From contig NZ_JAFA01000008.1 of assembly GCF_000519185.1 (NCBI RefSeq), positions 272,689-336,688 of the forward strand: 64,000 nt of DNA, read 5' to 3'. Positions 55,590 through 64,000 of the stretch are shown piece after piece. The position numbers and the translations under genes are program-made. This DNA is from Paraburkholderia nodosa DSM 21604 (GTDB lineage Bacteria > Pseudomonadota > Gammaproteobacteria > Burkholderiales > Burkholderiaceae). Numbering within the stretch: the first letter of the stretch is position 1; every line of letters starts with the position of its first letter. The notes below the pieces were generated by a model. The model saw only the letters and a program-made list of their open reading frames with translations. It ran no database searches and was not told the DNA's origin.

Positions 55590-57839
55590 TCAACCCCGGC
55601 GCGACGCCCGCTGCACCCCGCCCACCTCGCCCAGCAGCGCGCAGGCGCGCTGGATCTGCGCCGAATTCGACACTTCCACGGTGAACTGCATGTACGCTGC
55701 ATTGCGGCGCGACTGCGTCTTCACGCCGATCACGTTCATCTTCTCGCGTGCGAACACTTCGGAGATGTCGCGCAGCAAACCCTGGCGGTCGGTGGCCTCG
55801 ATCGAGATATCGACCGGGTAGACCGACTGGCCGCGCCCGCCCATCACGTCGGCGGACCACGTGGTGTGCAGCACGCGCTCGGGCGCGCGGTTGGCCATGC
55901 GCAGGAAGGTCGGGCAGTCGCTGCGATGGATCGACATGCCCTTGCCGCGCGTAACGAAACCGCTGATCGCGTCGGGCGGCGCGGGCCGGCAACAGCGCGC
56001 GAGCTGCGTAAGGAGCGCGTCCACGCCCACCACCAGCACGCCCGACGACCCGCCATGCGCGACGTTCGTGCCGCTCGCGCGCTTGGTGAGCTGCTCGGGC
56101 GTCTCCTCTTCGGGTTCGGCCGTGGGCGCGTCGTGCAGCGCGTGCTCGACGTTGCGCAGGCTGAACTCTTCCTTGCCGACCACGCTGAAGAGGTCGTCGG
56201 GCGACTTGAAGCCCAGCTTGGCGGCGAGCTGATCGAGACTGACCGACGTGCGGCCCTCGCGCTGCAGCGTCTTTTCCACCATCGCGCGGCCGTTGGCGAT
56301 GTTTTCCTCCGCCTCGATCGCGTTGAACCACGCGCGGACCTTCTGGCGCGCACGCGGGCTTTGCAGATAACCGAGCTGCGGATTGAGCCAGTCGCGCGAC
56401 GGGCCGCCCTCTTTCACCGAGACGATTTCGACCGTCTGGCCGTTGCGAAGCTGGGTGTTGAGCGGCACCATCGCGCCGTCCGCGCGCGCGCCGCGGCAGC
56501 GATGGCCCAGTTCGCTGTGCAGGTGATAGGCGAAGTCGAGCGGCGTTGCGCCCTGCGGCAGCGCGATCACGCGCGCCTGGGGCGTGAGGACGTAGATGTG
56601 GTCGTCGTCGAGCGTGGCCTGGCGCAGCTGCTCCCACGACTGGCGCCCATCCGACACATCGTCCTTCCAGGCGAGCAGCTGGCGCAGCCACGCGATCTTC
56701 TCGTCGTAGCTGCTGCTCGCGCTGAACTGGCCGCCGTAGCCCTTCGCACCGGCTTCCTTGTAGCGCCAGTGCGCGGCCACGCCGTATTCGGCGAACTGAT
56801 GCATCTCCTGCGTGCGGATCTGCACTTCGAACGCACGGCCGTCGTCGCCGATCACGACCGTGTGCAGCGACCGATAACCGTTGGGCTTGGGCCGCGAGAT
56901 GTAGTCGTCGAATTCCCTCGGCACCGGTTGCCAGAGGTTGTGCACGATGCCAAGCACCGTGTAGCAATCCTTGATGTCGGGCACGATCACGCGGAACGCG
57001 CGCACGTCGTAAAGCTCGGAGAAGTCGATCTCCTTGCCGCGCATCTTCTTCCAGATGCTGTAGATGTGCTTGGGCCGCCCGCTCACCTCGGCCTGGATAT
57101 GGGCCGCGGCAAGCTCGCTCTGCAGCCGCGCGATCGCCTCGGACACGTAGCTCTCGCGCTCCACGCGCTTTTCGTCGAGCAACTTGGCGATACGCTTGTA
57201 GGTATCGGGCTCCTGGAAGCGGAACGCGAGGTCTTCGAGTTCCCACTTCAGTTGCCAGATGCCGAGACGGTTGGCGAGCGGCGCGTAGATCTCGAGCGTC
57301 TCGTGCGCGATCCCGGGCGCCGGCGTGATCTTCGCCGCCGCGTAAAAGCGCAGCGACTGCAGGCGCGACGCGAGCCGGATCAACACGACGCGGATGTCCT
57401 GCGCGAACGCCAGCAGCATCTTGCGCAGCGACTCGACCTGCGCGCGCCGCGCCGCCTGGGCGTCGCGACTTTCGCGGCCCGCTTCGGGCACGGCATGCTG
57501 CGCCGCGCGCAGGCTCACGGTGCCGAGCCGCAACAGCTTGCGCACGTCGAACACGAGCTTCGCGACTTCCGCGCCGAAACGCGCTTCGAGCGCGCCTTCC
57601 GGATCGTCGAGGTGCGGCGCGAGATTGAAGAGCGCCGCGGCGAGCACCGCAGGCGGATCGACGTTGAGCCGGCTCACGATGAATGCCGTGCCCTGCGCAT
57701 GCTCGACGAGCGGCTCGCCCGTGGAAAGACGTGCGTCACCGGCGTGCTCGCGCACGAACGCGAGCGCGTCGTCGAGCGACGGCAGCGCGCCAGAATCGGC
57801 GGAAACCGCGGGGGCGGGAGGAACGGTGTCGCTACTCAT
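55590..57839 (-). CDS. relA: (p)ppGpp synthetase RelA
   Basis: A 749-aa ribosome-associated synthetase making the stringent-response alarmone from GTP/GDP and ATP. The N-terminal HD region is degenerate (AALFNLAPHLDDPEGA has no catalytic HD pair), as expected for RelA rather than SpoT. The synthetase domain has SIWKKMRGKEIDFSELYDVR and RPKPNGYRSLHTVVIGDDGR, followed by the TGS domain (VYVLTPQ-like IYVLTPQARVIALPQGATPL). Zinc-finger-like RCCRPAPPD and a C-terminal ACT/RRM domain end it. The start at 57839 (MSSDTVPP) is preferred over an ATG 12 codons upstream. Confidence 0.96.
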   Translation of the reverse strand: MSSDTVPPAPAVSADSGALPSLDDALAFVREHAGDARLSTGEPLVEHAQGTAFIVSRLNVDPPAVLAAALFNLAPHLDDPEGALEARFGAEVAKLVFDVRKLLRLGTVSLRAAQHAVPEAGRESRDAQAARRAQVESLRKMLLAFAQDIRVVLIRLASRLQSLRFYAAAKITPAPGIAHETLEIYAPLANRLGIWQLKWELEDLAFRFQEPDTYKRIAKLLDEKRVERESYVSEAIARLQSELAAAHIQAEVSGRPKHIYSIWKKMRGKEIDFSELYDVRAFRVIVPDIKDCYTVLGIVHNLWQPVPREFDDYISRPKPNGYRSLHTVVIGDDGRAFEVQIRTQEMHQFAEYGVAAHWRYKEAGAKGYGGQFSASSSYDEKIAWLRQLLAWKDDVSDGRQSWEQLRQATLDDDHIYVLTPQARVIALPQGATPLDFAYHLHSELGHRCRGARADGAMVPLNTQLRNGQTVEIVSVKEGGPSRDWLNPQLGYLQSPRARQKVRAWFNAIEAEENIANGRAMVEKTLQREGRTSVSLDQLAAKLGFKSPDDLFSVVGKEEFSLRNVEHALHDAPTAEPEEETPEQLTKRASGTNVAHGGSSGVLVVGVDALLTQLARCCRPAPPDAISGFVTRGKGMSIHRSDCPTFLRMANRAPERVLHTTWSADVMGGRGQSVYPVDISIEATDRQGLLRDISEVFAREKMNVIGVKTQSRRNAAYMQFTVEVSNSAQIQRACALLGEVGGVQRASRRG

Positions 57840-57899
57840 GAGGCGATGCCCGCCGGCTTGCCGGACGGGCGACAACGAAAAGGATCAAACCAGCTGCGC

Positions 57900-58253
57900 T
57901 CAATCGCGCTGCGCAGCCACCACGACGATCTCGACGAGGCATTCCGGATTTGCGAGCTTCGCTTCGACCGTCGCACGCGGCGGCGTCGCGCCTTGCGCGA
58001 CCCACTTGTCCCACTCGGCGTTCATGCCGGGGAAATCCTTCATGTCGGCGATATAGATCTGCACCGAGAGAAGCAGCGACTTGTCGCTGTTCGCCTCACC
58101 CAGCAGGCGGTCGATGTGGCCGAGCACTTCGCGCATCTGGCCGGCGATGTCCTGCTTGGTCTCTTCCGCGATCTGGCCAGCCAGGTAGACGGTGCCATTG
58201 TGGATGGCGGTTTCCGAAAGACGTGGACCAACGTGGTGACGAATGACTGCCAT
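57900..58253 (-). CDS. Rid-family (YjgF/YER057c) protein
   Basis: A 117-aa protein of the Rid family of enamine/imine deaminases that clear reactive 2-aminoacrylate-type intermediates. TVYLAGQIAEETKQDIAGQM and PPRATVEAKLANPECLVEIV are visible, with the conserved arginine at R93. The start MAVIRHHVG at 58253 follows AGGAATTTTC. Which Rid subfamily it belongs to, and so whether it is a true deaminase, is not certain. Confidence 0.9.
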   Translation of the reverse strand: MAVIRHHVGPRLSETAIHNGTVYLAGQIAEETKQDIAGQMREVLGHIDRLLGEANSDKSLLLSVQIYIADMKDFPGMNAEWDKWVAQGATPPRATVEAKLANPECLVEIVVVAAQRD

Positions 58254-58349
58254 GAAAATTCCTGTTGAGAAGTGAAGAACGGTCAACTTCCAGGCCGGCA
58301 CGATCCAGCGCGCATCGGCGCGCGCAGGAATATGCCGGCGAATCTCATA

Positions 58350-59243
58350 TTATGACGCGCGAAGGGCCTCGCCGTCGAAGAAACGGCGCGCGATCGCGAT
58401 CTGGTCGGGCGCGAGGAACGCCGGCGCATGCCCTACGCCCTCGATTTCGACGCTCGATACATGGCGCCCGGTCGCGACCATCTTCGCGACCGTTTCGCGC
58501 GAAAGCAGGTCCGAAAGCGCGCCGCGCACGACGAGCACAGGCCCTTCGAACGCAGCGAGCGAGCGCCACAGAAACTTCTCGCCCTCCTCGTTCTGCTCGG
58601 GCGTGGTCGACTTGAAGGGTTCCGCAATGCGCGGGTCGTACCGGTAGCGCCACGTGCCTTCGACTTCATGCAGCAACGGCGTGTTGATCTCGCGCCATTG
58701 CCCGGCGCTCAGCGGGCCGAACGAGGCCGCGAGCAGCGCCGCATTGTCGATGCCTTCCTGGAGCGTAGCGAAAGACCCGCCTTGCCCGACGTACTCGCCG
58801 ATGCGCGCGAGCGACGCGGGTTCGATTTGCGGCCCGATGTCGTTGAGCAGCATGCGGCCAATGGGCGCGCCCGGCAGCCCCGCGAGCGCCATACCGATCA
58901 GGCCGCCCATCGACGTACCGAACCAGTCCACCTTCTCCACGCCCGTGCGCGCGATCAACGTGACCATGTCCGCCACGTACTGCGCGACGCCGTAGCCGCG
59001 CGGGTCGAGCAGCCACGATGACAGCCCGCGCCCGGCCACGTCCGGGCACACGACGCGATACTGGTCGGCCATCGCGGCGGCGAAGCGGTCGAAGTCGCGC
59101 CCCGAGCGCGTGAGTCCATGCACGCACACGAGCACGCGCGGGTTGGCGGGGTCGCCCCACTCGGTGTACGCGATGCGGTGCAGGCCCGCGGGACTGAGAC
59201 ACTGGACGTACTGCTGGCGCGGCACTGCGGTCGATTCGGTCAT
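58350..59243 (-). CDS. alpha/beta hydrolase
   Basis: A 297-aa alpha/beta-fold hydrolase. The oxyanion segment VHGLTRSG (41-48), nucleophile elbow GTSMGG (Ser111), an acidic residue in the strand near VVRGALSDLLS, and the catalytic histidine in EGVGHAPAFL near residue 278 are in order. Substrate is unknown; relatives hydrolyse esters or act as esterase/lactonase-like enzymes. GAGGATTTCGCG precedes the ATG at 59243. Confidence 0.9.
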   Translation of the reverse strand: MTESTAVPRQQYVQCLSPAGLHRIAYTEWGDPANPRVLVCVHGLTRSGRDFDRFAAAMADQYRVVCPDVAGRGLSSWLLDPRGYGVAQYVADMVTLIARTGVEKVDWFGTSMGGLIGMALAGLPGAPIGRMLLNDIGPQIEPASLARIGEYVGQGGSFATLQEGIDNAALLAASFGPLSAGQWREINTPLLHEVEGTWRYRYDPRIAEPFKSTTPEQNEEGEKFLWRSLAAFEGPVLVVRGALSDLLSRETVAKMVATGRHVSSVEIEGVGHAPAFLAPDQIAIARRFFDGEALRAS

Positions 59244-59351
59244 CGCGAAATCCTCGCTCGAAGGCGCATCAAGGCTTTCGGCCGATTGTAAACGGCTTTG
59301 CCGCCCGGCATCGCCGGTCAAGCCGCACGCAAACCGTACGCAAAAGCGAAA

Positions 59352-59375
59352 CGGGCGAGACCGGAGTCTCGCCCG
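59352..59375 (-). terminator. hairpin after the CoA-transferase operon
   Basis: A perfect 10-bp stem (CGGGCGAGAC 59352-59361 with GTCTCGCCCG 59366-59375) has a CGGA loop, just past the end of scoB on the minus strand. Only a short T-rich tail follows (TTTCGCTTTTG). Confidence 0.7.
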
Positions 59376-59402
59376 CCGCCAATCATGCTTACGCTACGAC
59401 GT

Positions 59403-60044
59403 TCAGCCCACGGCGCTCACGTCGAGCGGCGCGCCGGTCTTCGCCTTGATCTCGTCGACCGTCACGCCCGGTGCGAGTTCGGTCACCTTCAGACCTGCGT
59501 CGCTCACTTCCATCACGCCGAGGTCGGTGATGATGATGTCGACCACCCCCACGCCCGTCAGCGGCAGCGTGCAGGCTTCGAGGATCTTGTGCTGGTCGCC
59601 CTTCGCCACGTGCTCCATCAGCACGACCACGCGGCCGACGCCCGCCACCAGGTCCATCGCGCCGCCCATGCCCTTGATCATCTTGCCAGGGATCATCCAG
59701 TTGGCCAGGTCGCCCTTCTCGCTCACCTGCATCGCGCCGAGGATCGCCAGGTTGATGTGGCCGCCGCGAATCATCGCGAACGAGTCCGCGGAAGAGAAAA
59801 TCGACGAACCCGCCAGCGTCGTCACGGTCTGCTTGCCGGCGTTGATCATGTCGGCGTCCACTTCGTCCTCGGTCGGGAACGGGCCGATGCCGAGCAGGCC
59901 GTTTTCCGACTGCAGCCACACTTCCATGCCCGCGGGCACGTGGTTGGCCACGAGCGTGGGCAGCCCGATGCCGAGGTTCACGTAGAAGCCGTCCTGCAGT
60001 TCCTTCGCCGCGCGCGCGGCCATTTCATCACGATTCCATGCCAT
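59403..60044 (-). CDS. scoB: succinyl-CoA:3-ketoacid CoA-transferase subunit B
   Basis: A 213-aa subunit carrying the catalytic glutamate in [15 protein letters not shown]. Other family stretches are [20 protein letters not shown] and [20 protein letters not shown]. With ScoA it moves CoA from succinyl-CoA to acetoacetate, allowing ketone-body or PHB-derived acetoacetate use. It begins 15 bp after scoA; a hairpin follows. Confidence 0.95.
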   Translation of the reverse strand: MAWNRDEMAARAAKELQDGFYVNLGIGLPTLVANHVPAGMEVWLQSENGLLGIGPFPTEDEVDADMINAGKQTVTTLAGSSIFSSADSFAMIRGGHINLAILGAMQVSEKGDLANWMIPGKMIKGMGGAMDLVAGVGRVVVLMEHVAKGDQHKILEACTLPLTGVGVVDIIITDLGVMEVSDAGLKVTELAPGVTVDEIKAKTGAPLDVSAVG

Positions 60045-60059
60045 GGTCGGTCTCCTTCC

Positions 60060-60767
60060 TCAGTTGCCCGCGGCTGCGCGCACGGTGCGTTGTTCGATGC
60101 GCTTTTCCGGGTGCGCGTTGAGCACGATGCGCTGCACGAAGATGCCCGGCGTATGAACGGCGTCCGGATCGAGTGCGCCGTTCTCGACGATCTCCTCCAC
60201 TTCCACCACGGTGACCTTGCCCGCCATCGCGCACATCGGGTTGAAGTTGCGCGCCGTGCGGCGGAAGACCAGGTTGCCCGACTTGTCGGCCTTCCACGCC
60301 TTCACGAGCGCGACATCCGCGGTGAGCGAATGCTCGAGCACGTAGTGCTTGTCGCCGAACTGGCGCGTTTCCTTGCCTTCGGCGATCAGCGTGCCGAAGC
60401 CGGTATTCGTGAAGAACGCCGGAATGCCGGCGCCGCCCGCGCGCAGCTTTTCAGCCAGCGTGCCTTGCGGCGTGAATTCGAGTTCGAGTTCGCCCGACAG
60501 ATACTGGCGCTCGAATTCCTTGTTCTCGCCCACGTACGACGAGATCATTTTCTTGATCTGGCGCGTCTCCAGCAGCAGGCCGAGGCCGAAGCCGTCCACG
60601 CCCGCGTTGTTGCTGATGCAGGTGATGCCCTTCACGCCCGTATCGCGCAGTGCCGCGATCAGGGCTTCGGGAATGCCGCACAGCCCAAAGCCGCCGACCG
60701 CGAATGTCTGGCCGTCCTTGACGATGCCCTCGAGCGCGGCAGCCGCGCTTTTATAGACCTTGTTCAT
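60060..60767 (-). CDS. scoA: succinyl-CoA:3-ketoacid CoA-transferase subunit A
   Basis: A 235-aa subunit starting [20 protein letters not shown], with the CoA-transferase glycine motif [16 protein letters not shown] and [33 protein letters not shown] precedes the ATG. First gene of the scoAB operon, divergent from a PAS-LuxR regulator that may control it. Confidence 0.95.
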   Translation of the reverse strand: MNKVYKSAAAALEGIVKDGQTFAVGGFGLCGIPEALIAALRDTGVKGITCISNNAGVDGFGLGLLLETRQIKKMISSYVGENKEFERQYLSGELELEFTPQGTLAEKLRAGGAGIPAFFTNTGFGTLIAEGKETRQFGDKHYVLEHSLTADVALVKAWKADKSGNLVFRRTARNFNPMCAMAGKVTVVEVEEIVENGALDPDAVHTPGIFVQRIVLNAHPEKRIEQRTVRAAAGN

Positions 60768-61024
60768 CAGTGTGTCCCTTCCTCGAATGGAAATCCGCCA
60801 ATCCGGTTTGTCGCGCGGACGTCTAGCGCGTCCGGATGTTCAATTCTAGTCATGCCCCGGCGGCGTTGCCGTGAAGCGGGCAGCCCGGCCGGGCCGCGCG
60901 CACGGGCCCAAACGAGCCGCGCGAGCGTGGAAAACTGCCCCTCCGATGGGTGCAAAGCGTACGCTGGCCCCCTGTTACGGCACAATACGCAAAACTACAT
61001 AAAGCAATACCCGCACCGTCAGCC

Positions 61025-61597
61025 ATGGCCGCTCCCACCCAACCCGTCGAACGCTCCGCTCTCGACTACCAGACCGCGTTCCATCTTGCGCCCATCGGCC
61101 TCGTGCTCGCGCGCGAGCGCACCATCGTCGATTGCAACGACCAGGTCGCCGCCATCTTCGGCTGCGCACGCGAGGCGCTGATCGGCCAGTCGTTCCAGCT
61201 GCTCTACCCTTCGGCGGACGAATTCGAGCGCATTGGCGCACGCATCCCGCCGATCATGACGGCGCAAGGCAGTTACGCCGACGACCGCATCATGAAGCGC
61301 GCCAACGGCGAGCTCTTCTGGTGTCACGTCACGGGGCGCTCGCTCGATCGCGCCGAGCCGCACGCGGCGGGCGTCTGGACGTTTGAAGACCTGAGCGCGA
61401 CGCGGCGCGTGGCCATCGAACTCACGCCGCGCGAACGCGAGATCGCCGCGCAGCTCGTTACCGGCAAGACCAGCAAGCAGATCGGGCGAATTCTCGAGAT
61501 CAGCCCGCGCACCGTGGATGTCTATCGCGCGCGCCTCATGCGCAAGTACGACACCGGGAACGCCACCGAGCTGCTGCAGCGGCTGCTCGGCCAGTAA
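61025..61597 (+). CDS. PAS domain / LuxR-type HTH regulator
   Basis: A 190-aa protein: a PAS domain at about residues 15-125 (AFHLAPIGLVLARERTIVDC, MKRANGELFWCHVTGRSLDR) and a LuxR HTH at about 128-188 (LTPREREIAAQLVTGKTSKQ, IGRILEISPRTVDVYRARLM). There is no receiver domain, so it is not a classic response regulator; the PAS domain may sense redox state or a ligand. It diverges from scoAB, suggesting control of that operon. The ATG at 61025 begins MAAPTQPV; an upstream in-frame extension is unlikely. Confidence 0.86.
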   Translation: MAAPTQPVERSALDYQTAFHLAPIGLVLARERTIVDCNDQVAAIFGCAREALIGQSFQLLYPSADEFERIGARIPPIMTAQGSYADDRIMKRANGELFWCHVTGRSLDRAEPHAAGVWTFEDLSATRRVAIELTPREREIAAQLVTGKTSKQIGRILEISPRTVDVYRARLMRKYDTGNATELLQRLLGQ

Positions 61598-61600
61598 GGG

Positions 61601-61619
61601 CGCGCCGCCGGGCGGCGCG
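61601..61619. terminator. short GC hairpin between convergent genes
   Basis: CGCGCCGCC and GGCGGCGCG (61601-61609, 61611-61619) form a perfect 9-bp inverted repeat around one base. As drawn the loop is too tight, so the top pairs must open. No T-run. It may help end both convergent transcripts. Confidence 0.35.
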
Positions 61620-61633
61620 CGACATATGGGCGC

Positions 61634-62074
61634 TCAGCCTACCCGGTCGGACTTGACGAGACCCGCATGCTCGATGGTGGCGCGCAGCATGTCGGGAATC
61701 GGCACCGATTTGCCCGCCGCGTAGTCGATCCACACGCAGCGCGCGTTCCCGCGTGCGTAGAGCGTGTCCGGCTCGTCGGCGCGGCGCAGTTCGAAACCAG
61801 TGTCGAAGCTGCTGCGGCCCGGCTGGCCGACCGTCATCGTGCAGACGATGTCGCCGGGGTAATGCAGCTGCTTGAGGAATTCCATCGAAGCATTGACGAT
61901 CACGGGGCCCTGTCCGTCGCCGCTCTCCGCGGCCACGCCCAGATGCTCGAACCAGGAAATCCGCACCTGCTCCATGTAGCGGAAATAGACCGTGTTGTTC
62001 ACATGGCCGAACGCGTCCATGTCGCCCCAACGGATCGGCATGGTCATTTCAAATACGGGGTGGTAGTCACTCAT
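61634..62074 (-). CDS. acyl-CoA thioesterase (4HBT hotdog family)
   Basis: A 146-aa hotdog-fold protein similar to YbgC/FadM-type thioesterases. The catalytic segment is RWGDMDAFGHVNNTVYFRYM with likely nucleophile/base D20, followed by the central helix. It hydrolyses acyl-CoA esters of unknown chain length. It lies just downstream of the SDR gene on the same strand, consistent with acyl-CoA metabolism in this stretch. Confidence 0.9.
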   Translation of the reverse strand: MSDYHPVFEMTMPIRWGDMDAFGHVNNTVYFRYMEQVRISWFEHLGVAAESGDGQGPVIVNASMEFLKQLHYPGDIVCTMTVGQPGRSSFDTGFELRRADEPDTLYARGNARCVWIDYAAGKSVPIPDMLRATIEHAGLVKSDRVG

Positions 62075-62139
62075 TGCACTTCAACTTCGTGTTGTTGCGA
62101 AAAAACGGAATGCCGGCCGGCGGCCGGACTCGCCTGGGT

Positions 62140-62919
62140 TCAGGTGAGCCCGAAGCCGTCGTCGGCGGTAATGATCGAACCGTTGATGAACGACGACTCG
62201 TCGGCGGCGAGCAGCAGCAGCAGGCCGTCCAGGTCCTCGGGTTTGCCGACGCGGTGGCGCGGCAGCATCGAAACGAGCTTTTGCCCCTGCTCGGTCGACC
62301 AGTGGTGGTGGTTGATCTCCGTGTCGATGTAGCCTGGGCAGATCGCGTTCACGTTGATGCCGTGGCGGCCCCATTCGAGCGCCATCGCCTTCGTCATATG
62401 GACGACCGCGGCCTTGCTGATCGCGTACAGGCCGATTTGCGGCAGCACGCGCAGACCCGCCACCGAAGCGATATTGATGATGCGGTACGCCGGCTTCGGG
62501 CCGCCGCCGTTGCCGCGCATGATCATGCGTTTGGCCACTTCCTGGGCCACGAAAAAGGCGCCGCGCGTGTTGGTGTCGAACACGTATTCGAAGTCGGCGG
62601 GCGTGACGTCCGCGAGCTTTTGCGTCGTGGAGACGCCCGAGTTGTTGACGAGGATGTCGATGGTCCCCGCCTCGGTTTCCGCGTGCGCGACCGCCGAGCG
62701 AATGCTCTGGTAGTCGGTCACGTCGAGCGAAACGACGTGCGCGGCGCCCCCGCTCGCCTCGATTTCGGCGCGCAGCTCCTTGAGCCGCTCCACACGGCGG
62801 CTTGCCAGCACGACTTTTGCGCCCGCCTGCGAGAGCACCTGGGCGAAGCGCTTGCCGAGCCCGCTGGAGGCCCCCGTGATCATCGCGACCTTGCCTTCCA
62901 GATTGATCGAACGGCCCAT
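62140..62919 (-). CDS. short-chain dehydrogenase/reductase
   Basis: A 259-aa SDR with cofactor motif TGASSGLG (15-22), NNSG (92-95), catalytic Ser152, Tyr165 and Lys169 (YAISK), and PGYIDTEINHHHW after the active site. Residues after strand 2 (SRR) suggest NADP preference. Members include 3-oxoacyl-ACP or glucose-type reductases; substrate is unknown. AGGAACCGGAA precedes the ATG. The thioesterase gene follows after 65 bp. Confidence 0.92.
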   Translation of the reverse strand: MGRSINLEGKVAMITGASSGLGKRFAQVLSQAGAKVVLASRRVERLKELRAEIEASGGAAHVVSLDVTDYQSIRSAVAHAETEAGTIDILVNNSGVSTTQKLADVTPADFEYVFDTNTRGAFFVAQEVAKRMIMRGNGGGPKPAYRIINIASVAGLRVLPQIGLYAISKAAVVHMTKAMALEWGRHGINVNAICPGYIDTEINHHHWSTEQGQKLVSMLPRHRVGKPEDLDGLLLLLAADESSFINGSIITADDGFGLT

Positions 62920-63095
62920 TTCCGGTTCCTGTTCAGAGGTGAATAAGCGCCAGAACGCAGCGGGGTCGGCCCGCCAAATCTGACGCCGCAGAATAGAACG
63001 GTCGTGCTAATGTTAGCCTGTTGGGTTGCGGCACGGGGAACGTTACCCGACAATACGAACCCGAAAAAAGCATTCTAATGGCAAGAGGAGCATTG

Positions 63096-64000
63096 ATGAC
63101 CCCCGCAAGTCTTTTAGAGCAATACGGCCCACGCGAGTCGATGGAATACGACGTGGTGATCGTCGGCGGCGGCCCCGCCGGGCTGTCTGCCGCGATCCGC
63201 CTGAAGCAGCTGGCCGCGGAGAAAGGCGCTGAAATCGGCGTTTGCGTGCTGGAGAAAGGCTCGGAAATCGGGGCGCATATCCTCTCGGGCGCGGTCATGG
63301 ATCCGCGTGCCTTGAACGAGCTGATGCCGGACTGGAAAGAGCAAGGCGCACCGCTGAACGTGCCCGTGACTGAGGACAAGTTCCTTTTTCTTTCCGAAAC
63401 GGGGGCTAAATCTGTGCCGAACTGGGCACTGCCCGACAACTTCAAGAACCACGGCAACTACGTCATCAGCCTCGCGAACGTCACGCGCTGGCTGGGCCAG
63501 CAGGCCGAGGCGCTGGGCGTGGAAATCTTCCCGGGCTTTCCGGCCGCCGAAGTGCTCTACAACGACGATGGGTCGGTCAAGGGCGTCGCCACCGGCAACA
63601 TGGGTGTCGGCAAGGACGGCGAGCCTACCGAGAACTTCCAGCTCGGCATGGAGCTGCACGCGAAGTACACGCTGTTCTGCGAAGGCTGCCGCGGGCATCT
63701 GGGCCGCCAGCTGAACGAGAAGTTCAAGCTCGGCAAGGATTCGGATCCGCAGGTCTACGGCATCGGCATCAAGGAACTGTGGGAGATCGATCCGGCCAGG
63801 CACAAGCCGGGGCTCGTGATCCACACCGCGGGCTGGCCGCTGGAGTCCGACACCTACGGCGGCTCGTTCCTGTACCACATCGACAACAACCAGGTGATGG
63901 TGGGATTTGTCGTGGGTCTGGCGTACCAGAACCCGTATCTCTCGCCGTTCGAGGAATTCCAGCGCTACAAGACGCATCCGGAAATCCGCAAGTATCTGGA
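63096..64000 (+). CDS. etfD: electron transfer flavoprotein-ubiquinone oxidoreductase, 5' part
   Basis: The first about 301 residues of ETF-QO, which passes electrons from acyl-CoA and amino-acid dehydrogenases (via ETF) to ubiquinone. After a short N-terminal arm the FAD motif is [20 protein letters not shown] (residues 18-37). Then come [32 protein letters not shown] and [16 protein letters not shown], all typical. The C-terminal 4Fe-4S domain lies beyond the right edge. AAGAGGAGCATTG precedes the ATG at 63096. Its presence fits the acyl-CoA genes just to the left. Confidence 0.95.
   Translation, partial: MTPASLLEQYGPRESMEYDVVIVGGGPAGLSAAIRLKQLAAEKGAEIGVCVLEKGSEIGAHILSGAVMDPRALNELMPDWKEQGAPLNVPVTEDKFLFLSETGAKSVPNWALPDNFKNHGNYVISLANVTRWLGQQAEALGVEIFPGFPAAEVLYNDDGSVKGVATGNMGVGKDGEPTENFQLGMELHAKYTLFCEGCRGHLGRQLNEKFKLGKDSDPQVYGIGIKELWEIDPARHKPGLVIHTAGWPLESDTYGGSFLYHIDNNQVMVGFVVGLAYQNPYLSPFEEFQRYKTHPEIRKYL

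Noticed and set aside
55551..58268. A 905-codon plus-strand open frame
   Set aside because: Antisense to relA and the Rid gene; composition is that of a shadow frame and no ribosome-binding site or domain is seen.
59298..61181. A 627-codon plus-strand open frame across scoAB
   Set aside because: Antisense to scoB and scoA and overlapping the true PAS-LuxR gene; no recognisable protein.

Overview
The window looks like about 64 kb of the main chromosome of a Burkholderiaceae bacterium of the Paraburkholderia/Caballeronia/Burkholderia type. This rests on the very high GC content, the block relA / tRNA-Val / thrS-infC-rpmI-rplT-pheST-ihfA-merR / tRNA-Pro, and several families typical of that group (DUF2844/DUF3443, a ClpG-type disaggregase, a bilobed XylR). 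I see no rRNA, prophage, IS element or CRISPR array.

Layout. 1-3200: the start of an FAD oxidoreductase, a glutathione S-transferase, small secreted or lipoprotein genes, and a decayed methyltransferase. 3407-3777: a minus-strand tRNA-Leu(UAA) split by a 286-nt group I intron. 3918-9930: a LacI-type regulator followed by a four-gene ABC importer and a metallophosphoesterase. 10044-14601: an MFS exporter, a ferritin-like protein, DUF1328 and entericidin proteins, an EamA permease and an Rnk/GreA-type factor. 14705-16862: a TPP riboswitch and thiC. 17075-19844: two small lipoproteins and an L-lactate permease. 19960-24081: bamC, a coupled DUF2844/DUF3443 pair (the second protein reads as a pepsin-like aspartic peptidase), and a lipoprotein. 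24193-28241: a FAN1-like nuclease overlapping an XPD-like helicase with an N-terminal nuclease-like domain. 28317-31166: a stand-alone ClpG/ClpK-type disaggregase. 31655-41319: a D-xylose regulon (xylHGFBA on the minus strand, divergent xylR, then galM). 41336-46499: 3-hydroxybutyryl-CoA dehydrogenase, DUF190, PagL and two transporters. 46749-57839: translation and stringent-response genes with tRNA-Pro(GGG) and tRNA-Val(GAC). 57900-64000: a Rid protein, a hydrolase, succinyl-CoA:3-ketoacid CoA-transferase with a divergent PAS-LuxR regulator, a thioesterase, an SDR, and the start of ETF-ubiquinone oxidoreductase.

How the genes work together. The xylose block is a self-contained uptake and isomerase/kinase pathway with its own activator. 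The minus-strand thrS-to-tRNA-Pro block is the standard translation cluster, with infC starting on a rare ATC codon. The 59-63 kb region suggests ketone-body, acyl-CoA and electron-transfer metabolism. Less characterised parts are the intron-split tRNA, the secreted DUF2844/DUF3443 pair, the FAN1 + nuclease-helicase pair, and the ABC importer with its phosphodiesterase. Starts were chosen from family alignment from memory and visible Shine-Dalgarno sequences; no database search was run.
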